A stretch of 43,679 nt of DNA from Anaerophaga thermohalophila DSM 12881 (lineage in GTDB: Bacteria; Bacteroidota; Bacteroidia; Bacteroidales; Marinilabiliaceae): positions 1 through 43,679 of the forward strand of contig NZ_AEWI01000058.1 of the NCBI RefSeq assembly GCF_000191885.1, written 5' to 3'. Under the pieces are notes generated by a model. The model was given only the letters and a program-made list of their open reading frames with translations. It did not search any database and was not told the DNA's origin. Both the position numbers and the translations under genes were made by a program. This document shows positions 9,303 to 17,634 of this stretch, one piece after another. Each line of letters starts with the position of its first letter. Position 1 is the stretch's first letter.

Positions 9303-9995
9303 CTACATTTTAACAACCGACCCTCCAAATGATTCTTTTACTTCAATTTTTTTCGGTTCACCTAAATACTCGACCGTTCCTCCGGTAGCCGCCTTTGCAT
9401 CCAGTAATTCCGAAACATTGACCGTCACTATTCCGCCGGTATTGGACGTAACATAGGCTTTTTTACACTCCAGACTTTGTCCCTGAAACTTACCTCCGGT
9501 TGAAGCTTTAACCTCCACCGTTTCGGCATATCCCTCAAGTGTGATCCGGGCAGCGGATACTGTAGCTTCCAGTGCATCCACATCCAATTTAAGTTGGATT
9601 ACTCCGTCAAGACCGGCATCCAGTTGCAATACCTTTCCCGTCAGTACATCATTACCCTCAATGTTTCCGCCGGAACCAACTGAAATAGCACGAAGATCGG
9701 TATATGTCAGGTAAACCTGTACGGACATGTCCTGATATATACGTGTTCGCATTTTAACAGTCAACTCATTCTGATCATTTTCAATGATCACATCAGAGGT
9801 AGGTGCATTGACGATGTTAATTTCAGCCTTTGGTTTTTTCCCCTTTATAAGGGTAACATTAATACCCTTGGAAACTTTTAATTTATTGAATTCTTTTAAA
9901 TTCCTGATCTCTTTATTCATTTTCTCCTGCTCTTCCTGTGCAGCAAGAGAAAAACCGAACGAAATGGCCAATAAAAAAACAAGTACTCTTTTCAT
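9303..9995 (-). CDS. DUF2807 (GIN domain) secreted protein
   Basis: This is an exported beta-rich protein of the DUF2807 family, annotated as putative auto-transporter adhesin head; its role is unproven. ATG 9995 (MKRVLVFLLAISFGFSLAAQ) gives a standard signal peptide and a 230-aa precursor; the TTG two codons upstream is less likely. The body is a repetitive, glycine- and valine-rich beta-helix pattern (GSGGNIEG, LDAGLDGVIQLKL, ASTGGKFQG, SNTGGIVTV, ATGGTVEYLG, SFGGSVVKM). It stands alone, with repeat-filled spacers on both sides. Confidence 0.85.
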   Translation of the reverse strand: MKRVLVFLLAISFGFSLAAQEEQEKMNKEIRNLKEFNKLKVSKGINVTLIKGKKPKAEINIVNAPTSDVIIENDQNELTVKMRTRIYQDMSVQVYLTYTDLRAISVGSGGNIEGNDVLTGKVLQLDAGLDGVIQLKLDVDALEATVSAARITLEGYAETVEVKASTGGKFQGQSLECKKAYVTSNTGGIVTVNVSELLDAKAATGGTVEYLGEPKKIEVKESFGGSVVKM

Positions 9996-10015
9996 GTTCA
10001 AAAATATTTAGTTAG

Positions 10016-10175
10016 TGCCTGTCCGGAAAGTACCATTTGATGCGTTACGCTTGCCACCAAACTACTCATTTACTAAGGTAAACTCCGTTTTTGGCGGCTT
10101 CGCAAGCCTAGCAACCGGCACTTTCTGTGCAGACATATAATTTGTTACAACTTTTTCCGACTTTATAGACGGACA
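10016..10175. mobile_element. Second MITE-like family: 160-bp element with ~16-bp termini
   Basis: The left end TGCCTGTCCGGAAAGT and the right end ACTTTATAGACGGACA are imperfect inverted repeats (11 of 16 match). TTAG flanks both sides, as a 4-bp target duplication would. Related termini occur at 9267-9282 (ACTTTATGGACAGACA) and about 17604-17622 (ACTATATAGACGGGCA). The interior has no open frame. Confidence 0.5.
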
Positions 10176-10202
10176 TTAGTTAAAGCGTTGAAGCCAATTA
10201 TT

Positions 10203-10246
10203 GAGCCCGGCATAAAAAGCATCTTCGTTGCCAAACTCATTGTTGC
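10203..10246 (-). mobile_element. Truncated copy of the palindromic MITE
   Basis: The first ~44 bp match one end of the 141-bp MITE (GGCATAAAAAGCATC, then GTTGCCAAACTCATTGTTG). Similarity then stops short of the SNF2 gene's 3' end. No second end or target duplication is visible. Confidence 0.65.
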
Positions 10247-10273
10247 TATCAAAAATAATACCCAAATAACATT

Positions 10274-13237
10274 TTAGCTGAATAATTCCCTGATTTCATC
10301 GGCACTCATCCGGCTCAACGGGTTGGTTGTGTTAACGAAAGCATCAGCCAGTTTATTTTTCTTCTCCTGCAAACGTGCAATTTTTTCTTCAATGGTTTCG
10401 GCTGAAATGAAACGATACACAAAAACATTTCGTGTCTGCCCGATACGGTGTGCCCTGTTTATGGCCTGAGCCTCAGCCTTGGGATTCCACCACGGATTGA
10501 GCATGAAAACATAATCAGCCTTGGTCAGATTGAGCCCAACACCTCCGGCTTTCAGCGATATCAGAAAAATTTTTATTTTATCATCATTATTGAATTTTTC
10601 AATCACTTTTTGCCGGTTTGTAGTAGCACCAATTAACTTGGCATAATCAATTTTCCGTTGATTAAGCGCTACCTCTATTAACTCCAGGTCTTTAACAAAT
10701 GAGCTGAATATAAGCACATGGTGATTCTCAGAAATAATGCTTTCGAGGGATTCCATCATCTGATCGAATTTGCCGGAATTTCCACGATAGCCTGGATAAA
10801 GCATAGCCGGGTGATTAGCCACCTGTCGCAGTCGTGTCAACGCCTGAAGTGCAATAATGCCCTGCTCACTATGCGGACGGTTTTGCATCGATTCCAGCAC
10901 CTGATTGCGAACACCCGATTTCTCCCGTTCGTAGATATTTTTTTGTTCGGGCGACATATCACAAAACACCATCTGTTCCATTACAGGCGGAAGATCTTTG
11001 GCAACCTTTTCTTTAGTCCTGCGCAAAAGAAAGGGATTGATCATCTTTTGAAGGTGCTCTGATTTGGCCTCATCTTCCTTTTTGGAAATGGGCGTTTCGT
11101 AATATCGTTTGAAAAAGTTCAGCGATTTCAACAACCCTTCATTCACAATATTCATCTGAGCCCAAAGATCGGTCAACGAATTTTCGATGGGTGTCCCTGT
11201 CAGGGCAAGATGATGACGGGCATTGATACGACTTACCGCATGGTATCCTTTTGATGAAGGATTTTTAATATTCTGACTCTCATCAAGTATCAGATATTCC
11301 CAGCTTGTATTCCGCAGAATGTCCACATCGTTACGCAAAATGCCGTAAGTCGTGATCACCACATGATAGTGCCGCAGTATTTTCCATAATTCTTTCGACC
11401 GTATTCTGTTTGTGCCTGTAAAAATATACGTTTTCAAGCCCGGTGCAAACCGCTTAATTTCATAATCCCAGTTGTGTACCAACGAAGTTGGCATCACTAT
11501 CAACGAGGGTGCAAGGCCAGACTTATTGAACCCATCCAGTTGGGAAGAAAACAAAGACAACTGCCCTTCGGCATTTTCAGGTTCCAGTTCTCCGTTTGGC
11601 GAATATATTTTCAATAACAAAGCGATGGCCTGTAAAGTTTTTCCCAGGCCCATGTCGTCGGCCAGAATACCTCCAAACTTGTTTTGCCGCAAAAAAAGTA
11701 GCCATTGGTATCCTTCAACCTGATAAGGCCGGAGAGTAGCATTCAGACCTTGGGGCAAAGGAGCTGTTGAAAAATCTTTGAGTTTTGGCAGTTCGGGGGT
11801 AGCAATACCTTCGGAATCGTCGTTCTCCTCATTCTGAAGTTCATCCAGCAAATGGTAATAATTCTTTGGTAAAAGAATGCTTTCATTTTCGATTTTACCG
11901 AAATTAAACAAGTCATAAAATCTGGTAAACCATACCCTTGGAATGATAAAAATGCTTCCATCCGGCAGCTCAAAACGCCGGTTATGATTCAAAATATTTC
12001 GACGAAACCGGATAAAGGGAATCTGGTGTGGCGGAATTTCCACAATACATTTTATATCAAACCAATCGATAGTATCCGTCGTTGTTTCGAAGTGGGTACA
12101 AACAGACACGGAGCTATACTCTTCGCCATTGAACTCCAGTCGCGTTTCGATGTTATGATCATCGAGCAACTTTTTATGCTCCCGTACCCATTCAACAAGG
12201 TTAGCCGGTCCGGGAGAAAACTGAGCCCCGTCATTTGCAGGAGACAAGTCGTCGGGGTGAATAAAAGAAACGTCATCAATCAGTCGAAGGCCGTTGTCGC
12301 GTAGCAAAGAGAAGGCTCGCTGCTCGGCCTCATAATCACGGGGGAACCGTCGAAAAAGATATCTCCCGTTGTTTTTGGAAAAATCGACGAACACATCTGT
12401 TTTCCTGTTTGGTGAAATCAGACGATTGCCATACCGGAAATAGAATCTGAGAACCGGCCGGAGTGAAAGGTCTTTCTCCAGAACCAACCTGATTTCCGGA
12501 GAGTCGTCAACATCAATAATATCAAACCCCGAACCCTGAACATCATAGCTTTCAACAATATTGACAATGAATTTTGCCATATATGTGTCGATCACTTTCT
12601 CTCCCTTCAGGTGGATATAATCTTTATCTTTAAAGGGTTTCAGTTTTCCGCTGTCAAATTTGTCGAAATAATAAAGCGTCTGTTCCAACTTAAGGACTGC
12701 CGGATCAGAACAAATCACTTCCGGATACTTTTGCGAAAAGGAAAAGGTGGTCTCATCCTGCCGGAATTTTAACGAATAGGTCATCCCGTCTTCCTCCAAA
12801 TCTACACGAAACACGGGTTGACATGGGGTTGCCGGAATTCTTAGCCGGTCGGTTTTGTAAAGATTGCTGTATCCGCTCTGCCGATAATAGGCCGGAACGT
12901 TGGAGCCTGCAAGCATTCTTACCAGCCTGTACATCTTCTTTTCTATGTCGGGACGAATTCGCTCCTCAAAAATATCGGGCGGAATATTGTTCTTAAAGTC
13001 ACGTAAACTGCTTTCGCGACTGAATTTCTTAAAAAGTTCCTTGTCGGAAATGGTATGCAGCAATCGCACCATTTGCTTTTCTTCGTCGGTGTAATCATCG
13101 GGCCGCTCTTCAATATGGGCAGGCGTAACATGCTCCAACAGCTCTATGGGCCTATCAGGATGAAGTTCAGCATGATACGGAATAGCTGTCAGACCTATAT
13201 TTAAACGATGTGTAAAAACAATTATGAATGAATCCAT
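10274..13237 (-). CDS. SNF2-family DNA-dependent ATPase/helicase
   Basis: This Swi2/Snf2-type translocase (RapA/HepA-like class) probably remodels DNA-protein complexes. I chose ATG 13237 (MDSFIIVFTHRLNIG); an upstream TTG would add three residues. The ~500-residue N-terminal part is poorly conserved and resembles the accessory region of bacterial SNF2 proteins. The ATPase core spans about residues 515-980. It shows LADDMGLGKTLQA (Walker A), LILDESQNIKN (motif II as DESQ), LTGTPIENSLTDLW (III), LLRRTKEKVAKDLPP, LKAGGVGLNLTKAD (V) and INRAHRIGQTRNVFVYRFI (VI). The lack of a zinc-finger SWIM motif near the start suggests a variant or independent N-terminal module. Class assignment is firm; target unknown. 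Confidence 0.92.
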   Translation of the reverse strand: MDSFIIVFTHRLNIGLTAIPYHAELHPDRPIELLEHVTPAHIEERPDDYTDEEKQMVRLLHTISDKELFKKFSRESSLRDFKNNIPPDIFEERIRPDIEKKMYRLVRMLAGSNVPAYYRQSGYSNLYKTDRLRIPATPCQPVFRVDLEEDGMTYSLKFRQDETTFSFSQKYPEVICSDPAVLKLEQTLYYFDKFDSGKLKPFKDKDYIHLKGEKVIDTYMAKFIVNIVESYDVQGSGFDIIDVDDSPEIRLVLEKDLSLRPVLRFYFRYGNRLISPNRKTDVFVDFSKNNGRYLFRRFPRDYEAEQRAFSLLRDNGLRLIDDVSFIHPDDLSPANDGAQFSPGPANLVEWVREHKKLLDDHNIETRLEFNGEEYSSVSVCTHFETTTDTIDWFDIKCIVEIPPHQIPFIRFRRNILNHNRRFELPDGSIFIIPRVWFTRFYDLFNFGKIENESILLPKNYYHLLDELQNEENDDSEGIATPELPKLKDFSTAPLPQGLNATLRPYQVEGYQWLLFLRQNKFGGILADDMGLGKTLQAIALLLKIYSPNGELEPENAEGQLSLFSSQLDGFNKSGLAPSLIVMPTSLVHNWDYEIKRFAPGLKTYIFTGTNRIRSKELWKILRHYHVVITTYGILRNDVDILRNTSWEYLILDESQNIKNPSSKGYHAVSRINARHHLALTGTPIENSLTDLWAQMNIVNEGLLKSLNFFKRYYETPISKKEDEAKSEHLQKMINPFLLRRTKEKVAKDLPPVMEQMVFCDMSPEQKNIYEREKSGVRNQVLESMQNRPHSEQGIIALQALTRLRQVANHPAMLYPGYRGNSGKFDQMMESLESIISENHHVLIFSSFVKDLELIEVALNQRKIDYAKLIGATTNRQKVIEKFNNDDKIKIFLISLKAGGVGLNLTKADYVFMLNPWWNPKAEAQAINRAHRIGQTRNVFVYRFISAETIEEKIARLQEKKNKLADAFVNTTNPLSRMSADEIRELFS

Positions 13238-13270
13238 TTTCAACAAACCATTTTAGAGGTTAGAGGCTTA

Positions 13271-13311
13271 GGTGTTAGATCATTAGATTTTAGATTATTA
13301 GATTTTAGATG
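13271..13311 (-). repeat. TTAGATT-rich short repeat
   Basis: The stretch repeats TTAGATT/TTTAGAT several times and ends in GGTTTTGTACA. It is the inverse of the ATCTAATAATCTAA-type tract at 32014-32072 and of the related copy at 13651-13692. It sits just upstream of the SNF2 start. Confidence 0.5.
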
Positions 13312-13392
13312 GTTTTGTACATGTTAAAGCCCTGCGCTTTTCCAGCTAAAAGATTCAACAGCAAATACCAGGCATGCATTTTAGTAATAAAA

Positions 13393-13465
13393 GTTTACAG
13401 CGTATTGCATTTTCAATACTCCGTTAAATTTTTGCAATATACTGCAAACCGGCTATTCGTGTTTA
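13393..13465. repeat. Palindromic repeat with ACTCCGTTAAA core
   Basis: GTTTACAGCGTATTGCA (13393-13409) and TGCAATATACTGCAAAC (13433-13449) are near-perfect 17-bp inverted arms around AATACTCCGTTAAA. The segment from 13415 onward recurs at 31927-31977 and, inverted, at 26331-26376, with a fragment at 15541-15563. In this copy it lies left of MITE copy C. Confidence 0.7.
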
Positions 13466-13490
13466 ATAATGTTTGTTTGTTAAAATACAT

Positions 13491-13631
13491 GAGTGCCGTA
13501 TAAAAAGCATATTTTTGTCAAAATCAAGGCGTTTTAAATTTTTGTACCGGAGTTAACTTACTGTTAATGAGGATGCAAAAATTTAAAACAACAACGAGTT
13601 TGGCAACAAAGATGCTTTTTAGACCGGGCTC
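13491..13631 (+). mobile_element. Palindromic MITE-like element, copy C (141 bp)
   Basis: Differs from copy A at only a handful of positions. It is flanked by a perfect 6-bp direct duplication, ATACAT, at 13485-13490 and 13632-13637. The element splits a longer repeat whose left part is at 13415-13465 and right part at 13651-13692. Confidence 0.9.
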
Positions 13632-13650
13632 ATACATTATTTCTAAATTA

Positions 13651-13692
13651 TACGAATCACCTTACATCTTATATCTAAAAACCTAACGATCT
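13651..13692 (+). repeat. ACATCTTATATCTAA-type repeat
   Basis: Bases reading ACGAATCACCTTACATCTTA followed by ATCTAA and CCTAACGATCT match the copies at 32014-32072 and, inverted, 26101-26145. It is intergenic, to the right of MITE copy C. Nothing else is recognisable in 13693-13899. Confidence 0.6.
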
Positions 13693-13899
13693 ACTGATTT
13701 TTAATTCCCAAAATCAACAAAAATAAAAAAAGAAGTAACAGGTTGATGTAGGAACCGGAAATTTTCGGAGACATTGACATTTAATGGCTAAATAGTGGCC
13801 GTCTTTAAAGTAAAGCCCCCTTTGCTTCTCAAACAGCCAAATTAAACCAAATTTGAGAAATTTTATTATTTAGAATTATTCTAATTAAAAACAAACATT

Positions 13900-13907
13900 T
13901 ATTTTTG
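13900..13907 (+). promoter_or_regulatory. Bacteroidota-type -7 box upstream of the flavoprotein gene
   Basis: TATTTTTG matches TAnnTTTG and lies 37 bp before the ATG at 13944. No clear -33 TTTG at the right spacing was seen, so this is a half-site call. Confidence 0.45.
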
Positions 13908-13943
13908 CAGGGTGTTTTAATAGTAAAATAGGAGGATAAATTC

Positions 13944-14558
13944 ATGCAACATTTGATAATAAGCGCCCATCCCAACGAAAACAGTTTCAGCAACGCATTG
14001 GCAGAGGCACTCGCCAAAAGAAGCCGCCACAATGATATAGATGCCGTCATCCGCAACCTTTATGAAGTTGACTTTAATCCAATTCTTACAAAAAAGGACC
14101 TTTCCAAAATAAAAGAAGGCACCGTCCCGGAAGATATAGCCAGGGAACAGGAAATACTCAATGATTCCGAAGTCATTTCACTCATCTACCCTTTGTGGTG
14201 GGGAAGCTTTCCTGCCATACTTAAAGGTTATTTCGACCGGGTTTTGACCAACGGTTTTGCATTTAAAATTACCACGGATGGTCCGGAAGGACTGCTGAAG
14301 GGGAAAAAAGCCTTTCTGCACACCACCATGGGTAATTCGATCGAAGAGTATGAAAACAAAGGTATTCTGAAAGCTTTTCGTCAGATACACGGGCAGGAGG
14401 TGTTTGGTTTCTGTGGCATCGAGGTAGCGGGGCATTTGTTCTATCCCCACATTTCCGACTCATCGACCGACATGAAAAATAAATATATTGAAGAAGCACT
14501 GGGGTTTTACAAAACAGTTTTGCCCGATGAAGAAGTGGTAAATTCAGTAAAGCGATAA
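13944..14558 (+). CDS. NAD(P)H:quinone-oxidoreductase-like flavoprotein (Flavodoxin_2)
   Basis: This cytoplasmic FMN/FAD-dependent reductase belongs to the Flavodoxin_2 family (NQO1/YwrO/MdaB-like) and is likely to reduce quinones or other electrophiles by two electrons. The 204-aa product shows LIISAHPNENSFSNALAEAL at the N terminus, the phosphate-binding loop of the family. It also has SLIYPLWWGSFPAILKGYFDRVLT, the flavin/dimer region, and HTTMGNSIEEYENKG. An unusually strong Shine-Dalgarno, AGGAGG at about 13930-13935, precedes the ATG by 8 bp; such sites are rare in this window and may mean high expression or recent acquisition. Neighbours are unrelated. Substrate not determined. Confidence 0.88.
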   Translation: MQHLIISAHPNENSFSNALAEALAKRSRHNDIDAVIRNLYEVDFNPILTKKDLSKIKEGTVPEDIAREQEILNDSEVISLIYPLWWGSFPAILKGYFDRVLTNGFAFKITTDGPEGLLKGKKAFLHTTMGNSIEEYENKGILKAFRQIHGQEVFGFCGIEVAGHLFYPHISDSSTDMKNKYIEEALGFYKTVLPDEEVVNSVKR

Positions 14559-14792
14559 CAGTACCGTATTCTTTGCCGGGCAAAGCATCAGAGTTAAAGG
14601 AAAAATCCATTAAATAGCTCGCCATTCGCAGTATTTTCAAGTCGGAAAAGAACAAAATAACTTCGTTAAATCTTTCAATTTATTTCATTACAAACCCTAA
14701 GTGCTGATCGGCCGAAAAAATGGTAAACCGGTTTTAGTTCTGACGCTTTGTTACAAAGAATACTCCACGCCAGATTTTGTACATATTTTTGC

Positions 14793-14800
14793 TATTTTTG
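14793..14800 (+). promoter_or_regulatory. Bacteroidota-type -7 box upstream of yigZ
   Basis: TATTTTTG fits TAnnTTTG exactly and lies 38 bp before the yigZ ATG. A TTTG at 14776-14779 is only 13 bp away, shorter than the usual ~19-bp spacer. The remaining 14559-14792 spacer holds nothing else I recognise. Confidence 0.45.
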
Positions 14801-14838
14801 AAAGTTCACAGTATAATTCAGGAGAGACTTCAAAACAC

Positions 14839-15459
14839 ATGCAAAAAGACTTCTATACAACCATCAAACAGCAGGTAGAAGGTATCTATAAAGAAAAAGG
14901 CAGCAAATTTCTTTCATTCGCGTTTCCTGTTGAATCGGAAGACGACATCAAGGTATATATTGATGACTTAAAAAAGAAATATTACGATGCCCGTCATCAT
15001 TGTTATGCATGGGAGCTTGGCCCCGATGGTAATAACTTCAGGATGAACGACGACGGCGAACCTTCCGGTACTGCAGGGAAACCCATCCTTGGTCAAATCC
15101 ATTCATTCGGACTCACTAATATTCTGGTTGTGGTAGTTCGCTATTTTGGCGGGGTAAAACTTGGTACCGGAGGATTGATACAGGCCTACAAAGCTGCCAC
15201 AGCTGATGCCCTTGAAAAGGCCGAGCAAACAGAATGCACCATCGATAAATCTTTCTCCATCCGCTTTCCCTACGACCTGATGAACCCGGTGATGCGGGTT
15301 ATCGACGAAGAAGGTCTTGCTATAAATGCACAAAAATTTGAAGAAAAATGCAGAATGACACTTGCCGTCAGGGAATCAAAATTCGAATCAATCATTGATC
15401 GCTTCAGGAAAAGTTACGGCATCGAGGTAATTGACAATAGTCAGTTTAGAAAAGCCTAA
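14839..15459 (+). CDS. yigZ: YigZ/IMPACT-family protein
   Basis: This is a small cytoplasmic protein of the conserved YigZ/IMPACT (UPF0029) family; the eukaryotic relative is a translation regulator, while the bacterial role is unclear. ATG 14839 (MQKDFYTTIKQQVEG) gives 206 aa, the family's normal length; the open frame upstream to 14701 is not typical. The signature is complete: YDARHHCYAWELG, then DDGEPSGTAGKPIL and VVRYFGGVKLGTGGLIQAY. The C-terminal DUF1949 part (about residues 135-206) is present. Transcription probably starts near 14807. Confidence 0.93.
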   Translation: MQKDFYTTIKQQVEGIYKEKGSKFLSFAFPVESEDDIKVYIDDLKKKYYDARHHCYAWELGPDGNNFRMNDDGEPSGTAGKPILGQIHSFGLTNILVVVVRYFGGVKLGTGGLIQAYKAATADALEKAEQTECTIDKSFSIRFPYDLMNPVMRVIDEEGLAINAQKFEEKCRMTLAVRESKFESIIDRFRKSYGIEVIDNSQFRKA

Positions 15460-15496
15460 ACGCAGAGACGCAATGACGCAAAGTTTTTATTATGAG

Positions 15497-15529
15497 AGGC
15501 AGACACGCCCAAATTGGGCGTGTCTGCCT
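15497..15529. terminator. Perfect 16-bp-arm hairpin between yigZ and the SMP-30 gene
   Basis: The arm AGGCAGACACGCCCAA (15497-15512) is perfectly complementary to TTGGGCGTGTCTGCCT (15514-15529) with a single-base centre. It lies 38 bp after the yigZ stop. No uridine run follows, so it may be a transcript-end hairpin or a palindromic repeat. GGCAGACACG also occurs near 5322, suggesting a dispersed unit. Just before it, bases near 15460-15485 resemble common ACGCAGAGACGCAA filler repeats. Confidence 0.55.
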
Positions 15530-15540
15530 TACTATACATC

Positions 15541-15563
15541 TGTAAAAATTTAACGGAGTATTG
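15541..15563 (-). repeat. Fragment of the ACTCCGTTAAA repeat
   Basis: These 23 bases, read in reverse, match the core at 13415-13440 and 31927-31950. It is a short truncated member just upstream of the SMP-30 gene. Confidence 0.5.
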
Positions 15564-15593
15564 AATAAAAATTAGTAAAAACAATAATCAGAC

Positions 15594-16505
15594 ATGGCAA
15601 AGTTAACTTCATTACTGACAACCTTTATCCTATCAGCTGTATATACAGGAACCATGGCTCAGACGCCCCTGTACAAAAGCTTTGATGTAACCCCCGATTC
15701 AGTCTTCACGAAATTGGCCGAAGGACCTGCAGTATCGCCCGACGGCACGTTATATGCCGTGAATTATGGTCACAAAGGTACCATCGGTTATGTCAGACCG
15801 GACGGCTCACACGGATTATTTGTTGATTTACCCGAAGGCAGCACAGGTAACGGAATTCGATTGTGGAACAATGAAAAGCTTCTGGTTGCCGATTATACGG
15901 GACACAACATCTTGGAAATTGACATTAATTCCAAAGCCATTTCAGTACTGGCTCACAACGAACAAATGAGTCAACCCAACGATATAGCAATCAGTTCCGA
16001 AGGTACCGTTTACGCCAGTGACCCGGACTGGGAGAATAATTCCGGAAGAATATGGATGACCGACCAAAAAGGTAATATGAAACTTTTAGAAGAAGGCATG
16101 GGAACTGTAAACGGCATTGAATTATCACCCGACGAAAAATTGCTTTACGTCAACGAATCAAATCAGAGAAATATTTGGGTTTTCGATGTCCTCGAAGACG
16201 GAACTCCTGACAACAAGCGACTCCTGATCAAATTTGAAGACTACGGGTTAGATGGCATGCGATGCGACGAAAAAGGAAATCTGTATGTCACCCGCATACA
16301 GAAAGGAACCGTTGCTATAGTAGCTCCCGAAGGGAAGATAATAAGAGAGATTGTACTGAAAGGAGACCTGCCAACCAACGTTGCTTTTGGCGGAGAAGAT
16401 GGCAAAACGGTTTATGTAACCGTGGCCGACCGTGGAGCAATTGAGGCCTTCAGAACCGAATTCAGGGGTAGATCATTTGTTTTGACAGAATTGTGGAAAA
16501 ACTAA
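15594..16505 (+). CDS. SMP-30/gluconolactonase-like exported beta-propeller
   Basis: This SMP-30/gluconolactonase/LRE family six-bladed propeller is likely to hydrolyse sugar lactones in the periplasm, as inferred from the family. The 303-aa precursor begins with a signal peptide (LTTFILSAVYTGTMA, cleaved before QTPLYK). Blade motifs are clear: EGPAVSPDGTLYAVN, QPNDIAISSEGTVYASDPDW, NGIELSPDEKLLYVNES, and DGMRCDEKGNLYVTRI. The Asn and Asp positions that coordinate calcium in family members are in these motifs. Start ATG 15594 is clear. It ends at the hairpin shared with convergent rplS. Confidence 0.88.
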   Translation: MAKLTSLLTTFILSAVYTGTMAQTPLYKSFDVTPDSVFTKLAEGPAVSPDGTLYAVNYGHKGTIGYVRPDGSHGLFVDLPEGSTGNGIRLWNNEKLLVADYTGHNILEIDINSKAISVLAHNEQMSQPNDIAISSEGTVYASDPDWENNSGRIWMTDQKGNMKLLEEGMGTVNGIELSPDEKLLYVNESNQRNIWVFDVLEDGTPDNKRLLIKFEDYGLDGMRCDEKGNLYVTRIQKGTVAIVAPEGKIIREIVLKGDLPTNVAFGGEDGKTVYVTVADRGAIEAFRTEFRGRSFVLTELWKN

Positions 16506-16538
16506 AAAACGCCATCCGTTTTGCGGATGACGTTTTTT
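16504..16538. terminator. Bidirectional intrinsic terminator
   Basis: AAAAAACGCCATCCG, a TTTTG loop and CGGATGACGTTTTTT form a stem with an A tract on one side and a T tract on the other. It would end transcription of both the SMP-30 gene and the convergent rplS. Confidence 0.85.
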
Positions 16539-16585
16539 AATTCAGATATTTCCTCTTTCCCGAAAAAGTCGGGACTATGAAGAAA

Positions 16586-16933
16586 TTAAACTCTTTTTTC
16601 CTTGATGCGGGCCTTTTTCCCGGTAAGTTGACGCAGATAGTAAATTCTCTTACGACGAACTTTACCTTTGCGGTTAACTTCAATTTTGTCAATAAACGGG
16701 GAGTTCATCGGGAAAATCCGTTCAATCCCCACGTTGTTGGAAATTTTCCGAACGGTAAAACGTTTATTATTCCCGCTGCCCTTAATCTGGATCACTGTTC
16801 CACGGAAAACCTGAACACGTTCTTTGTTTCCCTCTCTGATTTTGTAGTGAACCGAGATTGTGTCTCCTGCGCCGAATTCGGGTATTTCAACCCCGGTCTT
16901 AAAGGACTCTTCAGCAACTTTCATCAAATCCAT
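16586..16933 (-). CDS. rplS: 50S ribosomal protein L19
   Basis: This structural protein of the large ribosomal subunit lies at the 30S-50S interface. The 115-aa length is normal. Hallmarks are EIPEFGAGDTISVHYKI, REGNKERVQVFRGTVIQIKG, TVRKISNNVGIERIFP and the basic C terminus VRRKRIYYLRQLTGKKARIKE. ATG 16933 (MDLMKVAEES) is used. Unlike many genomes, trmD and rimM are not beside it; it is a lone gene with its own upstream region. A likely -7 box (TACTTTTG, 17022-17015 on this strand) lies about 80 bp upstream. Confidence 0.97.
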   Translation of the reverse strand: MDLMKVAEESFKTGVEIPEFGAGDTISVHYKIREGNKERVQVFRGTVIQIKGSGNNKRFTVRKISNNVGIERIFPMNSPFIDKIEVNRKGKVRRKRIYYLRQLTGKKARIKEKRV

Positions 16934-17634
16934 TGTATGTGCTTTTGAAGATTTAACTTAGCGTGCAATATTACATGACCCCTATGTTCAGTAAGAGATT
17001 GCACGAATCGGCTGCAAAAGTAATGTTTTAGTTTTAATTATGGAATTTTTTCAGGCATTTTTCATCAGTATATAATTAGTCTATATTGGCCTGATGGAAC
17101 TCGTCCCGACTAACCGGGACTCGTTGGCCCAATGTTATTTTGAGGTGCTGGTAAAATTTTCCACGCAAAAGCCGCAAATGATGAGCACGCAAAGGGGCAA
17201 ACATAATTTGTCGGATTAGCTAATTGCTACGCAATTATTTTTTGTCGTCAATGACACGACTGGAAGGAGTTCGAGAACACTTTAAAAAAATCAATTATGA
17301 TGCGAAATGACTGATCGCATCAAAGATGCGACTAAATTCGTGTTAATTCGTGCAAATTCGGTGATCCAAACAACAAATGGCGCAGCCGGTCTATAAATAT
17401 TTTGCCAAAAATACAACAAAATTAGAGATAAGGTATTAAAATAATATTTAGCCGACTCATCTCATCCGTTTTGTTTTCCTTAACGTTTTTTTATCTGTAC
17501 TGTGATTTATGTTATTTTTGTAGTTTTAGTCGGCATTATACAAGTCTTCTTCAGGAAGAATTAATCTATTAGAACAGACACATTAATAAGTAAAAACATT
17601 CCCGACTATATAGACGGGCACTAATAAAGATACA
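16934..17634. other. 700-bp noncoding spacer between rplS and plsC
   Basis: No gene is apparent. It holds the rplS upstream region, a mini-repeat with hairpin (17062-17133), filler repeats (cacgcaaaagccgcaaatg near 17161; gtgttaattcgtgcaaattc near 17340), a possible plsC promoter box TATTTTTG at 17513-17520, and at 17604-17622 a terminus (ACTATATAGACGGGCA) matching the second MITE-like family. Confidence 0.6.
17062..17133 (-). repeat. Mini-repeat with hairpin, GAGTTCCATCAG type
   Basis: Read in reverse, bases 17102-17062 give GAGTTCCATCAGGCCAAT then TAGACTAATTATATACTGAT, matching 20515-20554 and more loosely 27561-27603. On the other side, 17085-17133 folds into nested stems: ATTGG/CCAAT outside and GTCCCG/CGGGAC around ACTAAC. 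Confidence 0.6.
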
